Shown here: piece by piece, positions 21,990 through 32,840 of the stretch
Layout: every line of letters starts with the position of its first letter
How positions within the stretch are numbered: position 1 is the stretch's first letter
From: Solea solea
Lineage: Eukaryota; Chordata; Actinopteri; Pleuronectiformes; Soleidae
Direction: 5' to 3'
DNA: 64,000 bases
Assembly: GCF_958295425.1 (NCBI RefSeq)
Contig: NC_081154.1
Span: 18,661,364 to 18,725,363, forward strand
Position numbers and translations under genes: made by a program
The notes under the pieces: generated by a model
Database searches by the model: none
What the model was told of the DNA's origin: nothing
Seen by the model: only the letters and a program-made list of their open reading frames with translations

Positions 21990-22120
21990 GCCCAGTTTCT
22001 TGCCACAGTCCAAATACATGACAAGGTTAATTGAACACCCCAAAATGGACCATAGGTGTGCGATCCAAAGTTGCTCTATGTCAAGCTGGGATTCGCTCCA
22101 GCAACCCCGCAACCTTCCTT
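21990..22120 (+). repeat. Teleost dispersed repeat (GTTAATTG family), copy 1
   Basis: CACAGTCCAAATACATG, AGGTTAATTGAACACC, GACCATAGGTGTG and CAAGCTGGGATTCGCTCC follow the order of a very common teleost repeat ending in CTCATGTGGAGGATAAAGC. A second copy starts 150 bp downstream. Confidence 0.65.
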
Positions 22121-22176
22121 TTCTTGTGGTTCACGAAGTTCAAGTCCGACCCCGGTTTCTCCGGCTATTACAGTTT

Positions 22177-22177
<1 letters not shown>

Positions 22178-22225
<48 letters not shown>
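22178..22225. repeat. (AAT)16 microsatellite
   Basis: Perfect AAT repeat of 48 bp between two copies of the same dispersed repeat. Confidence 0.98.
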
Positions 22226-22261
22226 GATTTTATTTGTATTGCACTTTACATTTGAACGACA

Positions 22262-22460
22262 AACCTCAAAGTTTCCTCCCGCAGTCCAAAAACATGCCCA
22301 GGTTAATTGGACACCCAGAAATTGACCGCAGATGTTTAGACTTTTGACCTGTCCTAAGTGTGACTCCGCCTTTGTCCACTGGGATTATCTCAAGCAACCT
22401 CACAACCCTCATGTGGAGGATAAAGCCATAGACATTGAATTATTGAATGAATGAATGAAA
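22262..22460 (+). repeat. Teleost dispersed repeat (GTTAATTG family), copy 2
   Basis: GCAGTCCAAAAACATGCCC, AGGTTAATTGGACACCC and ATTGACCGCAGATG, then CAACCCTCATGTGGAGGATA, ending in a GAATGAATGAATGAAAG simple tail. Retains the 3' end missing in copy 1. Matching fragments occur at 39695-39815 (minus), 42286-42325 (plus) and 61740-61795 (minus). Confidence 0.75.
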
Positions 22461-23110
22461 GACAAAGCTCCTGTGTGTAAGTTATGTTGCCCCCAAGAGG
22501 AATTAATTACCAAAACGTTACTGGCATTCCTACATGAAGTTCGCTCCTCCCCTTCATCATCCAACTTCTCCAAGCAGTAAAATTCACTTCTGACATTTTT
22601 TGTGGGTGCTTCTTGGTGTTTTCATCCATTAGTCGGTTGGTATAATGTCGCTGGGTGAAACAAACACCGCTAAACACTGCTATGCTAAGAAAACACAGAG
22701 CGTTGTGGAGCTTCAATGGCCGCCTCATTCTGGGGTAATCAAACACAACAATTCATACAAACAAGTGATTTTACACTTTAGGTTCTCTCTTCAGTGTGGT
22801 TCTTATGATGAGCATTAAAGTGCAGAGTGACAGTAAACTAACTAACGGATGAAATAAACGGTCAGTTGGTCAAAAACTGACATTGGTAATGACGGCGGTA
22901 AACTGCCGCGATTGTTCAGTTAGACTGCAGAACTTTTTCTTCCCCCTCGTCCTAAAGTGTCGACTCTATCAGTCTCAAATCACAGCAATGTTCCGAGGTG
23001 AGCTCAAAGTAATAACAGCAGCTTTTGTCCCGTAACTCCTCAGACTCTGAGAGGTTCCTGGAAGAATCTGTTCCTCGCACTGATGAGATCTGATTTTGGC
23101 CTTGAAGAGC
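22461..23110. other. Unannotated non-coding stretch
   Basis: No gene or repeat is recognised; short frames only. Confidence 0.5.
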
Positions 23111-23116
23111 GATTGA

Positions 23117-23136
23117 GGGGAGGGAGGGAGGGAGGG
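23117..23136 (+). other. G-quadruplex-capable GGGA tract
   Basis: GGGGAGGGAGGGAGGGAGGG gives five G-runs with single-base loops, a textbook intramolecular G4 pattern. Whether it forms or has a role is unknown. Confidence 0.8.
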
Positions 23137-23462
23137 AAGGAGAGAGACGAGGGAGAGAGTCTGTTAACACGGTGAGTAAAAAAATCCACCAAACAGTTTT
23201 GCTGCTTCATCTCTGACAAGAGTTTTTCCAGAAGAGTTTGTTTGGATTCAAACGATCCTTGGAGTCTTTGGCCAGAGTTCAGCTCAGTGTCAGGTTTTAA
23301 CCTCAACAAGCTCATGTCATGAATCAGGATTAAATCTCCTGTGTTTAAAGTTACAGTTGGGTTTCTGATGATTTTGGTTTCCATTAGTGGACGTTAGACC
23401 AGTGTATGGCTATTACCACTGGATATTATTTCATAGTTTCTGTCTAGTTGTATTTGATAATG

Positions 23463-23582
23463 CTGGTTAAGTACCTTGCTCAGGGGCATCCCAGTCCTTG
23501 GCTTTGTGCCGGGTTTTTAACCTGGCAACCCTCTACCTACAAGGTCAATCTCCTTTACACTAAACCACAGATTACCACAGAT
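23463..23582 (-). mobile_element. tRNA-derived SINE remnant
   Basis: Minus strand carries TTGTAGGTAGAGGGTTGCC and GGTTAAAAACCCGGC, then AAGGACTGGGATGCCCCTGA and GCAAGGTACTTAACC, the order seen in degraded teleost tRNA-type SINEs. The B box is damaged. Lies about 50 bp upstream of the LINE tail. Confidence 0.55.
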
Positions 23583-23631
23583 TAATGTAGTAGTGAATTA
23601 TGTGTTTTTAGTGGTAACATAAGAGCAGCAA

Positions 23632-23972
23632 AAGGTGGCAGAGCTGAAGGTGCTGAGAATTTCATAGGGAGTGACCAGAATGGACAGGATTAGAAATGAT
23701 CATATTATCCAGTAACAGCTCAGGTTAAAAGGGTTTGGAGATAAAGTAAAGAGATGAGATGGTTTGAGGAGGGACAGAGATTATATTGGACAGAGGACGT
23801 CGAAAATGGAGCTGTGGGACAGGAGGAAAAGAGGAGGAGGAGACCACATAGAAGGTTCATGAGGACACAAGGACATCTGGTGTAACAGAAGAGGACACAA
23901 GGGAGCGGACAAGATGGAGGCAGATGATCTGCTGCGGCGACCCCTAAAGTGAAAAGTCGAATGAAGAAGAAG
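23632..23972 (+). mobile_element. 5'-truncated RTE-like LINE, 3' end of the reverse-transcriptase ORF
   Basis: Starts in AAAGGTGGCAGAGCTGAAGG, which in one frame reads KVAELKVLR, then GVTRMDRIRN around 23670-23695. AGATGAGATGGTTTG follows (the RWF of the conserved RWFGHV box). The segment ends in CTGCGGCGACCCCTAA (CGDP, stop) and an AAGAAGAAG tail. RTE-clade LINEs have exactly this carboxy-terminal layout (known family knowledge). The frame is broken: a TAG falls in the second conserved box, and a deletion removes the codons between RWF and the next block. It is therefore a dead 5'-truncated copy. Confidence 0.8.
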
Positions 23973-24848
23973 CAGTTAAAACACAGAAGCTGAAATTAGG
24001 AAGGATCAAGGAGACACTAAACGTAGCCAGAGAGTGAGCAGCTGCAGACAACATGTGTAATAGAAATAAACACAATGTGTTTGATAAGTGGATATTTCTT
24101 TATCTATTATGCAGCAGCCACACAACATGAAACCATCGTCACAAAGTGACTGATCCTCAGTCTAATTCTACAGATTAAAAAACAAAACAAAAAGAAAAAC
24201 CTCCACAAATATCAGCCTTTATAAGTCAAAGCTCTGATACAGATAAGAGAAGATCCTCCTCCTTGCGTCTCTGTCTCTGTCCGGGGGAGACACCGGCTTT
24301 ATGGATTAGAACCTCTCGGCAGTAACGGGATGTTGGTCGGCGGACAGCTTTGATGGTGTCTCCCCCTCCCGTTATTGATTTCCTCCCCGCCGGCCATCAC
24401 TCAGCGCACTTGTAAGTGAGTTGTGAAACTCGTTGTGTCTCGCCCCGTCTTTGTTGATCTCCACTCATTCAGAGAGCATTGCTGTGTGCGTATGGTGTTA
24501 GAGGACATTAGAGGTGTGTGTGTGTGTAATGGGTCCGATTTAAAGGGCTCCTCCTGCAGTTTTAGTGTCACCATTATAATCTGTCCTAATCCCCCCCTGC
24601 AAGCAAGTAGAAAATGTCTGCAGAAGTTCCTGGAAAAATACACTGAATCATGTGTTTCCCATAATGCAACAGCTTAGTAGCTTCTTATCTTTCAAACCTA
24701 TAACCTCCAGTTTGTAGTAGAGGCTTCCATCCATCATCCATGCCACCAATACTTGAGGCGATTGGAACGGTTCAATTATTGGTAGGGTTGGATGTTCTGG
24801 ACATTCTCGAGCTGTTGTAATCACATCTGACTCCGAAAAATGTCCTGC
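23973..24848. other. Non-coding; possible conserved patch at 24240-24420
   Basis: Bases 24240-24420 (CCGTTATTGATTTCCTCC, GCCGGCCATCACTCAGCGC) are non-repetitive and well balanced, unlike the flanks. A (GT)6 tract sits at 24513-24527. Short frames overlap on both strands without domains. Confidence 0.4.
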
Positions 24849-24849
24849 T

Positions 24850-24968
24850 ATGTAAATGGAAGGAAGAAAAGACTCCACAAGGAAAGGTCCTGGTCGAAGC
24901 AGGATTCAGACCTAAAACCTTCTTGCTTTGAGGCACCAATTTAGTAATTTACCCCCAAATTGCTGCAG
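24850..24968 (-). mobile_element. tRNA-derived SINE, diverged
   Basis: Minus strand: GCCTCAAAGCAAGAAGG, then GTTTTAGGTCTGAATCC, then ACCAGGACCTTTCCTTGTGG. Same order as the better copy at 37.1-37.3 kb (TTGCCTCACAGCAAGAAGG). Target duplication not found. Confidence 0.6.
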
Positions 24969-26030
24969 CATTGGCCGATATATACTGTACACTGTATCCT
25001 ACATTTCCCATCATTCCACGTAGCGTCTTGTCGAATGTTGAATTGCAGGCTTTCTAGCACACTAGTACCAAGCACAAGTCGACAGTTTTCCCTTAAATGT
25101 CCCTTTAATGATTAAGATGAGCTGTTTTTCATCATCATTTCATTAGGTCCAAAAAACCCAGAAACGCCCTTTGAGACAAAAAGCGGGGAATAAATCGTCG
25201 GAGGGAACAATCAGGAAATGCAGCTCAAATTAAAAATATCAATCATAAGTAATTAAAGTTGCAGATATTGCTCAGGCATCAGGGACTGACAGGACGCAGA
25301 GTCTCTCTTTTTAAGAGGGCAAACGCGACAGTAAAGAGTGAGAAACAGTGAGTAAATACGCCTCGCGGTGATTAACAGCGAGATAATTACAATGACGGGG
25401 CGTTTTTTAATGTTCACCGATCCTCTGATTCAGACTGCGTGAGGATCTGAACCTTTTGTGATCACTTTGTCTTCACCACTGTTCCCCCGGCTCCCTCTGT
25501 ACTTGGACCCAGTGCAGCTTTTATCTTGAGTTAAAGTCGCCCCGAGGAGGATTTCCTGTAAACACACCAAACTTATGTTTACATTCAGTGTCGTCGGCGC
25601 AGCCTTGAGGTTTAACAAATATGTGCGTTTCTTGCCTCATAAATTTCCAAACACACATTTTACTATTACAATTTTTATAGCGCTGTAAATTATGGATCGT
25701 TTGTGCGTGTCTGCGTCTTTCCCTGTGTTTGCGGGGACGCGACTGTGTGCATTAAAGCAAAAAAACACTTCCTCTGTCTACATGATTTGTGCATAATGTC
25801 CTCTTCAGTCATTGTTTCTTTAATGCTTCCCCAGCAAGGACAACTTATATAACTGTAACCTATCAAAATAAAACTCACCTGACTCCCCAAACATCTCCAA
25901 AACAAGACTATTTTTTTGATACATGAGGCTTTGGTGCATGTTTTATTTGAACTGAATATCAGACATTTGAGAAGTCTCATTTTGTTTCTTTAAGGTAATT
26001 AAATTAAATTAAAATATATATAAGATATTT
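24969..26030. other. Unique non-coding DNA
   Basis: Bases 25190-25460 (CAATCATAAGTAATTAAAG, GGTGATTAACAGCGAG, GATAATTACAATGACGG) are rich in TAATTA-type words in unrepetitive context, a candidate conserved element by style only. No exon supported. Confidence 0.4.
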
Positions 26031-26032
26031 TG

Positions 26033-26037
26033 ATATG

Positions 26038-26082
<45 letters not shown>

Positions 26083-26122
26083 GTATATGTATATATATAT
26101 ATATATACATATAAAATATAAA
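26033..26122. repeat. (AT)n with (GTATAT)n, AT-rich microsatellite
   Basis: About 90 bp of alternating AT with ATGTAT interruptions; self-complementary and a likely cruciform or assembly-error site. Confidence 0.95.
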
Positions 26123-26616
26123 TTTGATTTTTTTTTATCATTGATTGGCAGAAAATAAGATTTGATCTTTCAACAGGGTCAGGAATCATCACCAACTATT
26201 AGCTCATCCAAATCCAAGATTCACTTGGATATACTTTGCTTTGTGAAGTTCTAAAAACACCACGTTTAATCAACTCAAACAAATTATGGACAATTTACAG
26301 TTTTTGGAAACTTAAATGCAAAATTGTAAATTAAAAAAAAAACGCAGCCATTTGCAGTACTTCCACGGCCCAGCAGGGGGCTGTGTCCTACGCTATGTTA
26401 ATCATTAGTAAAATGATGCAATGATGCTAACGTTTGTTGTTTACATTTATTATGGTCCATTTTTGGTTAGCAATACTTTAACATGTGTTTATGTAGCTTT
26501 GGGGGAACGTCTCCTTAACTTTCCTCCTCCAAAAGAGACTTATTGTGGTAGATTAAAGGACACTTCCAGCATTTGACGGAGTATTGGAGCCAGAAGTTTT
26601 GAATTTTTTTTTCCTT

Positions 26617-27022
26617 TCAACAATAAAGTTGTAATATTTAGAGAATTAAGTTGTAATATTATTATTAGAATAAAGTCATAATTATTATTCAAGCAAAATC
26701 TCAGTGCGGAGCATTTTGTGAAATTACGTTTTGGTTTGAGACTTCACAAATACAGAAATACTTCATCTTTTTTGTCACATTATCATCAACATCAGGACTG
26801 TTTTGTGAAAGAAACTGAGTTTGTTTGGAAGAAAGAATCACAAACACAGACTTAGAGGAAATCATCTCTTTTGAGGAGGAGGTAATGGCTGGGATCGACT
26901 GCTGGTTACACCTGCTTTCTGTTGCTATTTAATAATACAATTTAATAACAAGATATTTAATTGAATAATGATAGAAAAACTCAAAATATGAGTTTTTCAA
27001 TATTACGACTTTATTCTCGAAG
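26617..27022. mobile_element. Possible element bounded by inverted AATAAAGTNGTAATATT arrays
   Basis: Left: CAATAAAGTTGTAATATTTA, then AATTAAGTTGTAATATT and GAATAAAGTCATAATT (26617-26690). Right, reverse-complemented: GAGAATAAAGTCGTAATATT (26998-27020). An internal 9-bp-arm palindrome AAAAACTCA/TGAGTTTTT lies at 26975-26997. The arrangement resembles teleost non-autonomous elements with reiterated inverted ends; no target duplication could be assigned. Confidence 0.4.
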
Positions 27023-28440
27023 GATTAAAACCATTTTTCTCTTCAGTTTGTACGTCGTATGGAAGACCTGAACGAAATGATATGTTTTTCAAATCTCAAA
27101 TTGCTGCCGTTGCATTTTAGACAACAAAGTAGACAACAAATATTACGCTACTTTATGAAAACGATGAAGTCATAGTCCCACCTCTGTCTTTCTCTTACAA
27201 TCACTGTCTCTGAAACGATGCAGATTTTCCGCAATCCTTTTTTAAAAGGACAAAGAAAAAGAGTGTTTACGCTTTGTTCTGTTTCCGTGTCGATATGAGC
27301 CTAGATTAGTACTTCAAACTATATACAGTATATACATAATATGTGTATGTGTGGGCATGATGTCACAGAAAAAGTAATTCTCCAATAATATCAAAATGCA
27401 TAAACCCCTCAACTTTTAATGGCTTTTGCACTCCACGTAAAGGATGACAGTGAGACGTTGTGAGCTTTAATGAAAATGTCTGTGCTGGAGGATTAACGCT
27501 ATCAGGAAACAGATGAAAACACCTGGATTTTACTTAAAGAGAGAGAGGGAAGAAAAAGGCACTTTTGGACACTTTGTGGTGATAAATGACGTCAGTACGC
27601 GACGTCAGCTCTGTGGAGAGGCGACGTGAGATTAAGTGGATAAAATCGAAATCGTGTGAAAGATGAGGAGACGTTTACGGACGAGAGGGAGAGGAAAGAA
27701 GAAGCGGCGCAATTAGTCGTCCATGAGACGCCTGCAGGAGAGAATCAGAGATGCTGTTACAGGTAAAAAATAAAATACCGCTGTTTCCTGACGTCCCTGT
27801 CTCATCCATCAGTTTGCTACATGCCACAATCTAAACCCGTGTACTTTGATCTGCTCTCACATCTGATCCGCCTCTTTGACACCCACCATTATTGTAAAGT
27901 GACACGAGCAGTCAGCCGCCGCCGCCCTCTTCCTCCTCTTCCTCCTCCTCCGCGTCCTCTCGAGAGGGAAGTTGAGATGTATGAGGCGCGTTTCGGCCAT
28001 CAATCAGCGGGCGAGAGGCCCCGGTGGCGTGCAATAACACAGCGGCGGCGCTCGTCCGCCACTTCAGACGATATACAGTAGGAAGGCGACGCGGTGAGTG
28101 ATGGCGACACCGAGACAGTGACACGGGAAAAATGAAGAAAGTGAAGTGATCTGTCAAACACGGACGTGTGTTTTTCTGTCCACAGGCGTTTGTTTAATTA
28201 AAGTGAAAACACTTCACAATAAGACTGTGTTTATATTAAATGTGTATAATGAGGTTATTAATAAGGTCGTTTACAAAATTCTTGAATCATTTATATTTAA
28301 GATGCAACAGATGAGCTACACAAAAAGGCTGCTAACTATAGTTAGCATACACTGCTGAGGCAGTGGCAGAAATTAGCCCTGACATAGCGAATTAGCAAGT
28401 CACGGAAAAATAGCGGAGCCAAAATTTACCCAACAATTTC
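27023..28440. other. Unique non-coding DNA with possible regulatory patch
   Basis: Bases 27550-28130 are GC-richer: two CRE-like words at 27587 and 27600, CGGCGCAATTAGTCGTCC near 27704, and a CCTCTTCCTCCTCTTCCTCC tract at 27925-27955. Short frames on both strands (86 and 81 codons) are driven by that tract and are not called. Confidence 0.4.
27587..27607. promoter_or_regulatory. Paired CRE-like sites
   Basis: A perfect TGACGTCA at 27587-27594 and CGACGTCA at 27600-27607, 13 bp apart. TGACGTCA is the CREB/ATF palindrome (known). No adjacent gene or promoter is visible, so function is inference. Confidence 0.4.
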
Positions 28441-28467
28441 CTGTGTTTGTTTTTTTGAGGGGCGGAG

Positions 28468-28505
28468 CTCCTGTCCTGCCCTCTCCTGAGAGGGCAGGAC
28501 AGGAG
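28468..28505. repeat. Perfect 18-bp-arm palindrome
   Basis: Left arm CTCCTGTCCTGCCCTCTC (28468-28485), two-base centre CT, right arm GAGAGGGCAGGACAGGAG (28488-28505), with no mismatch. It would form a very stable GC-rich hairpin or cruciform. Followed by AGGATGAGATG. No known RNA family is recognised. Confidence 0.95.
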
Positions 28506-29060
28506 AGGATGAGATGTTTGGCCTGTTTTTGCTAGTTCTTCCATGCACTTTAAGGCTAAATTAAGCTAAAAGTAAGGTTCTTAACTCAACATAAGCAGAG
28601 GCAAATTAACAACAAAATGGATGATTGGATTAACCAAACATTATGTTACAATATTGTACACGATGCTACCGTTAGCAAACACGACTTCCAGTGTTTTTAA
28701 GGTGGGCTGTATCATTTGTTTGCGTATTTTCCTTTTAATGTAGCATGCTAGCTATTCCAAACCTCTGATATGTGCTTTAAGATAAAATATACTCGACATT
28801 ACATTCAGACATGGAAATGGGCGGAGCTTTCTGTCTGTAATTGTATCTCTAAGCTATCAGAAATTGTGCACAAATATGGACAACTTTCCAAAGATGTAAT
28901 TTGCGGAGACAACAGTGAGTGGGACAAACTGTATTTGTTGAATTTTGCCAAAGTGTAGAAAACACAACCTTTAATTCTAACAACAACTGATCATCTTTGT
29001 GCGACATATTTATGAATTTATGTTAAATTGGACCCAGTTAAAGCGCGTCCTCATCACTAT
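28506..29060. other. Unannotated non-coding stretch
   Basis: Contains GCTACCGTTAGC- and GCATGCTAGC-type words and GGGCGGAGCTTTCTG, often found in old teleost repeats, but no limits can be set. Confidence 0.45.
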
Positions 29061-29099
29061 TCATCAACAGTATTTTTTTGTTTACTATAACAGAGAAAT

Positions 29100-29215
29100 T
29101 CAACCATTTTTTAATGAATTGAAGGACTGCAGTTTCACACAGCTGTGATATGACGGCGCCGCCCACATTGAGGAGGAGCTATGAAGTCATGGCAAACGAC
29201 GTGACTGATATACCA
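29100..29215 (+). repeat. Dispersed repeat (GAGGAGGAGCTATGA family), copy 1
   Basis: CGCCCACATTGAGGAGGAGC then TATGAAGTCATGG. The reverse complement of 42861-42910 reads CGCCCACACTGAGGAGGAGC then TATGATGTCATGG, so the two are inverted copies of one family. Class unknown. Confidence 0.65.
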
Positions 29216-29564
29216 AACTGAGTAGAGAGAGAACTGTATCATGTAACAACTGTGTATTTCCTCAAAGATTTAATTGAACATGTATGAACAAAGACCTTGT
29301 AGAACATCATGCAGGAACACACCGCTCAATCTGGGTTCTGTGTTTGTTTGTCAGATGTGTGTGTGTGAACAAGGCCACCCACACACAGTACATATGCATC
29401 CTAACACACACACGTGCAAAATGAGCCACGTGGGTGTTCAGGCAGCATCACAAAGACCTTGTCTTCCACTCGCACATGCTCTGATAATTAGTTTCCCATT
29501 TAAACCCTATAATACCACGAGGCTCCTTTACGAGCTGCAGGAGCACAGCGGTGGAGTGGAACAC

Positions 29565-29590
29565 GCTGCTGCTGCTGCTGCTGCTGCTGC
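29565..29590 (+). repeat. (CTG)n trinucleotide repeat
   Basis: About 8.7 uninterrupted GCT/CTG units, 45 bp before a (GT)n tract. Confidence 0.97.
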
Positions 29591-29633
29591 ACCCATTCAC
29601 TAATAATCCCATTGTTGATGCTATAGCCTTGAG

Positions 29634-29634
<1 letters not shown>

Positions 29635-29665
<31 letters not shown>
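29635..29665. repeat. (GT)15 microsatellite
   Basis: Uninterrupted TG repeat ending TGTACACA. Confidence 0.97.
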
Positions 29666-29667
<2 letters not shown>

Positions 29668-30185
29668 ACAAGGAAGTTTTCCTCTGCATATTTTCTCTTC
29701 TCATGGCACAGATGAATATGTATTTACACTTGTTATGTCGACTCTCTTGTTTCATTAGTGCAGATACATACAGTACATACATATATACAGTAAAGGCTAT
29801 AGCATCATGGATGAGCGTCACTAAAAAGCATTCAAACTGTGACCTTCAGCTTCTGTCGTAACATGAAGCAACACATTTGTATTGTGTTGCTTATTTGGGA
29901 GCATTACTGTATGGGGTTTATCCTCAAGCCTACAGAGTCAAACCTGCTCCATATATAACTATTTAATAGCTAAACACATCTCTTTAAAGACTCCAATAAA
30001 TGACACTCGACCTTTAAGGATGCTGGGTTTGAAAGTTACTTTCAAGTTGGTATCGGTACTGGTCTGCTTTCTTTAAACTAGTTAATTAAACTAGTTAATG
30101 ATGTGGCTACAAACCTACAAGAGAGACTTTTTTTCCAGAGATAAACTCTCCTCTCCAGGAAAAACCAACGTGAGTAGATTAGTGA
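29666..30185. other. Unannotated non-coding stretch
   Basis: No recognised element; includes a TTAAACTAGTTAATTAAACTAGTTAA-like short direct repeat near 30074-30098. Confidence 0.5.
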
Positions 30186-30203
30186 GTGAGTAATGTGGGG
30201 TCA

Positions 30204-30720
30204 AGATGCATTCAAGGAACCTGAAAAATACATGTGCAAACACGTCATCCATGAGACAAACACTGCATTCAAGGAACCTTGTAAAATTTGACAGCTTCTG
30301 TGTCGTCTGTTACCTGTTGACCTTAGAGGACAAGCTACGAGATGCATTCAAGGAACCTAAGACACTTTCATACATCTGCAAACACACTTACAACTTCTGC
30401 CGATGCATTTAAAGAACCTCATAAATTCCATCACTTTTTCTCGGTCTGCGATCTGTTGTGCTTAAAGGAGACGAAGAAGCAATCTCGTAAATTCAAAAAT
30501 GTCTGCTCCGTCTGTCACCTGTTGATCTTAGAGAAGAAGCTACAAGATGCATTCAAGGAACCTAAGACGTTTTCATACATCTGCAAACACATTTGAGGTC
30601 CACGAACCAAACACCTGTTGCTGATGCATTCAAGGAACCTTGTAAATTTAACCGCTTCTCCTCGGTCTGCCACAAGTTGAACAAGATGCATTCAAGGAAC
30701 TTTGTCCAGAGGCTCTTACA
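30204..30720 (+). repeat. GATGCATTCAAGGAACCT complex repeat array
   Basis: The 18-bp word or a close variant occurs seven times (starts about 30205, 30266, 30341, 30402, 30546, 30624, 30685). It is embedded in a roughly 205-bp larger unit that also contains CCTGTTGANCTTAGAG, an AAGCTAC-AGATGC junction and CATACATCTGCAAACACA; 30341 and 30546 begin two such units. Spacing alternates between about 60-80 and 140 bp. No long open frame. Confidence 0.9.
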
Positions 30721-32540
30721 AACCACTAAAGAGTAATCTGAGAAAAAACAATCTACAGCAGACTGAAGAGGAAATTACTATAAAACTCAGTTTCACTCTA
30801 TTTAAAAACCTCCATAAAGAAACCAAAGTAATGAAAAAGTAAAAGTCAGGATGAGGTTTTATGAAGACATCAAACAAGTTCATTATTTTCTGTGAAACAG
30901 GAATTTTTTGGAGGTAAATTTTTGTCGTTTTGTGAAGGCTGTCGTGTGCTTAGTGGTTTAGTGGTTGAACGCGATCACAGAGACGACCGATGACTGATTC
31001 ACCAGAGGAGCCGTAAAAGTTAAGAAGTGAAACTGAACAGGTCCATAAACTTCAGAGCAGAGACACAAAAGACAGAGAAAGAGCAAAAGACACCAGAGTG
31101 AGAGGAAAAATAGGACGTGTTGGATTTTATACGAGGACGCAGCTGTGAAACTGAACCTTTAATCTGTAATCCAAAACAATAAACTGATCATAAACATGTG
31201 AGACTTTAATGAAGCCTGTGATAAAAAACACTGAGAATAAAGAATCAGGGTGGCCATGTTTGCATCATTTACAAATTCTTAAAAAGAAGTAACTTTATCT
31301 GATTTTATTCCTAAATTTAAATTGCATAGTTTTAAATTATATATATATTTTTTTATTTTATTTGAAATTCTAATAAAATGTGTCTTTTTATATCCTATAT
31401 ATTTTAAATATGTTTCCTATTTTGAATTTGTGCTGTTTTAGTTATATATTGTTATTATTTTAGTATGATATCTCAATTTTTATGAAAAATTATATTCCCA
31501 AATTTTATTTACTACTTTTTATATACTTTTTTTTATACTATACTTAAGTTTTTAATTATACTTTTGTGGTAAAAACGGTTTAATTCTATATAATTTTTAA
31601 ACTCCGTATACCTTAGTTTGTTAAAAAATTTGAAGAAGAATTTTTTGAAGAAATTGTTTACATAATTTTATTTCAAATTCTAATAAAAATGTATCTTTAC
31701 AGTATATTCTATTTAGTTATTTTATTGCTAGTTATCTTCCTACTTTGAATTTGTATTGTTTTAATACATTTTTTTTCTTTTTAACTACAATTTCTACTCA
31801 TTTTTGCATAGATGAGTTACACTGTTAAATTTATTAAATCTTCTTCATTCTAACGCTTCCTTTGTGTTTAACACTTTTTCTAAGTGAATATTATCGGATT
31901 CACAAATATCTTTTTATACAAACTGAACTGTGTCATGAATTAAGATTCATTTTCCTACATTCAGAGGACATGTTTCTTGATAACGAGGCATGATTTTATT
32001 GTTTACTTGTAATTTTACGTAAACAGTCTTAATCCTTTACTCTTATTCATGTTAAAATCCAGTTAATCTTAATTTTATATGTAGCTGAAACACATACATA
32101 TTAAATTAAGGCCTAAATGTTTTCATGCCCATTAAATAGAATTCAGAAATTTTAATAAACTGAGTCTGACTGAGAATTAGACAAGACTGGAAAACTCTGT
32201 GATTTGTCATAAAAAGTCATTTTTAAAAAGTAGTTTCCTCGTCAAGGTCAAACCGTGGCTGCCACATCCGTGCGATTGTCCTCCGTCTGACCCTGCGACT
32301 TCCTCCCATTTCAGGAGGACAATATGAAGATACAAGGACTTTCTCTTTTCTTCATTCTCTCCCATGGAGAAGACAGAGTCTGAGTCACGTCTATGCAGAT
32401 CAGGATGTGAAGGCTGCGTTCCGTCTGAGCGTCGCATTATTCAGCTGCGCTCGTCCTCCCACGTCACAGGAAGACGCCAATTACGTCAGACAATCAACGT
32501 CAAAGGAAACTGAGTGAGTACGAAATCACCAATCACAAGA
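30721..32540. other. Non-coding, very AT-rich at 31270-32110
   Basis: Bases 31310-31800 are almost entirely A+T with TTTTATTTNAAATTCTAATA repeated at 31354-31374 and 31661-31686, suggesting an old local duplication. No gene. Confidence 0.5.
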
Positions 32541-32840
32541 GGAAACATCACGTATCTCCTCACTACACTGTAAAAAAAAAAATTTTAAGAACATAAAAAA
32601 GCCTGATTTATGGGAAATTGTTTTTGTTTTGTTTAGGGCTTAAGATTTAATTACGAGCAAGAAGTATGGACAACTGTTTCTGAGGAACTTTGACTTCACA
32701 GGAAACAAAATGAGCACAGAAACATTGAGGTTTTGGAGTTTGTTGGAGAGGAAACATCGCATATCTCCTCACTACACTGCAAAAATAGATCTTAATGAAA
32801 GGGAAAAAAAAGACTAATTTCTGGGAAATTGTCCAAAAAT
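32540..32840 (+). repeat. Direct duplication, 209-bp spacing
   Basis: GGAAACATCACGTATCTCC plus TCACTACACTGTAAAAA (from 32541) recurs as GGAAACATCGCATATCTCC plus TCACTACACTGCAAAAA (from 32750). Both are followed by a block ending GGGAAATTG. The CACTGTAAAAA start is common in teleost MITE remnants. Confidence 0.75.

Noticed and set aside
21624..22112. 162-codon minus-strand frame
   Set aside because: Built from an AC microsatellite, a SINE remnant and a dispersed repeat; no domain.
26033..26122. Replication origin or matrix attachment site based on AT richness
   Set aside because: A plain AT dinucleotide microsatellite explains it; nothing else supports an origin.
30204..30720. CRISPR-like regular repeats
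   Set aside because: Spacing is irregular, the intervening DNA is itself repeated, and the context is a vertebrate genome.
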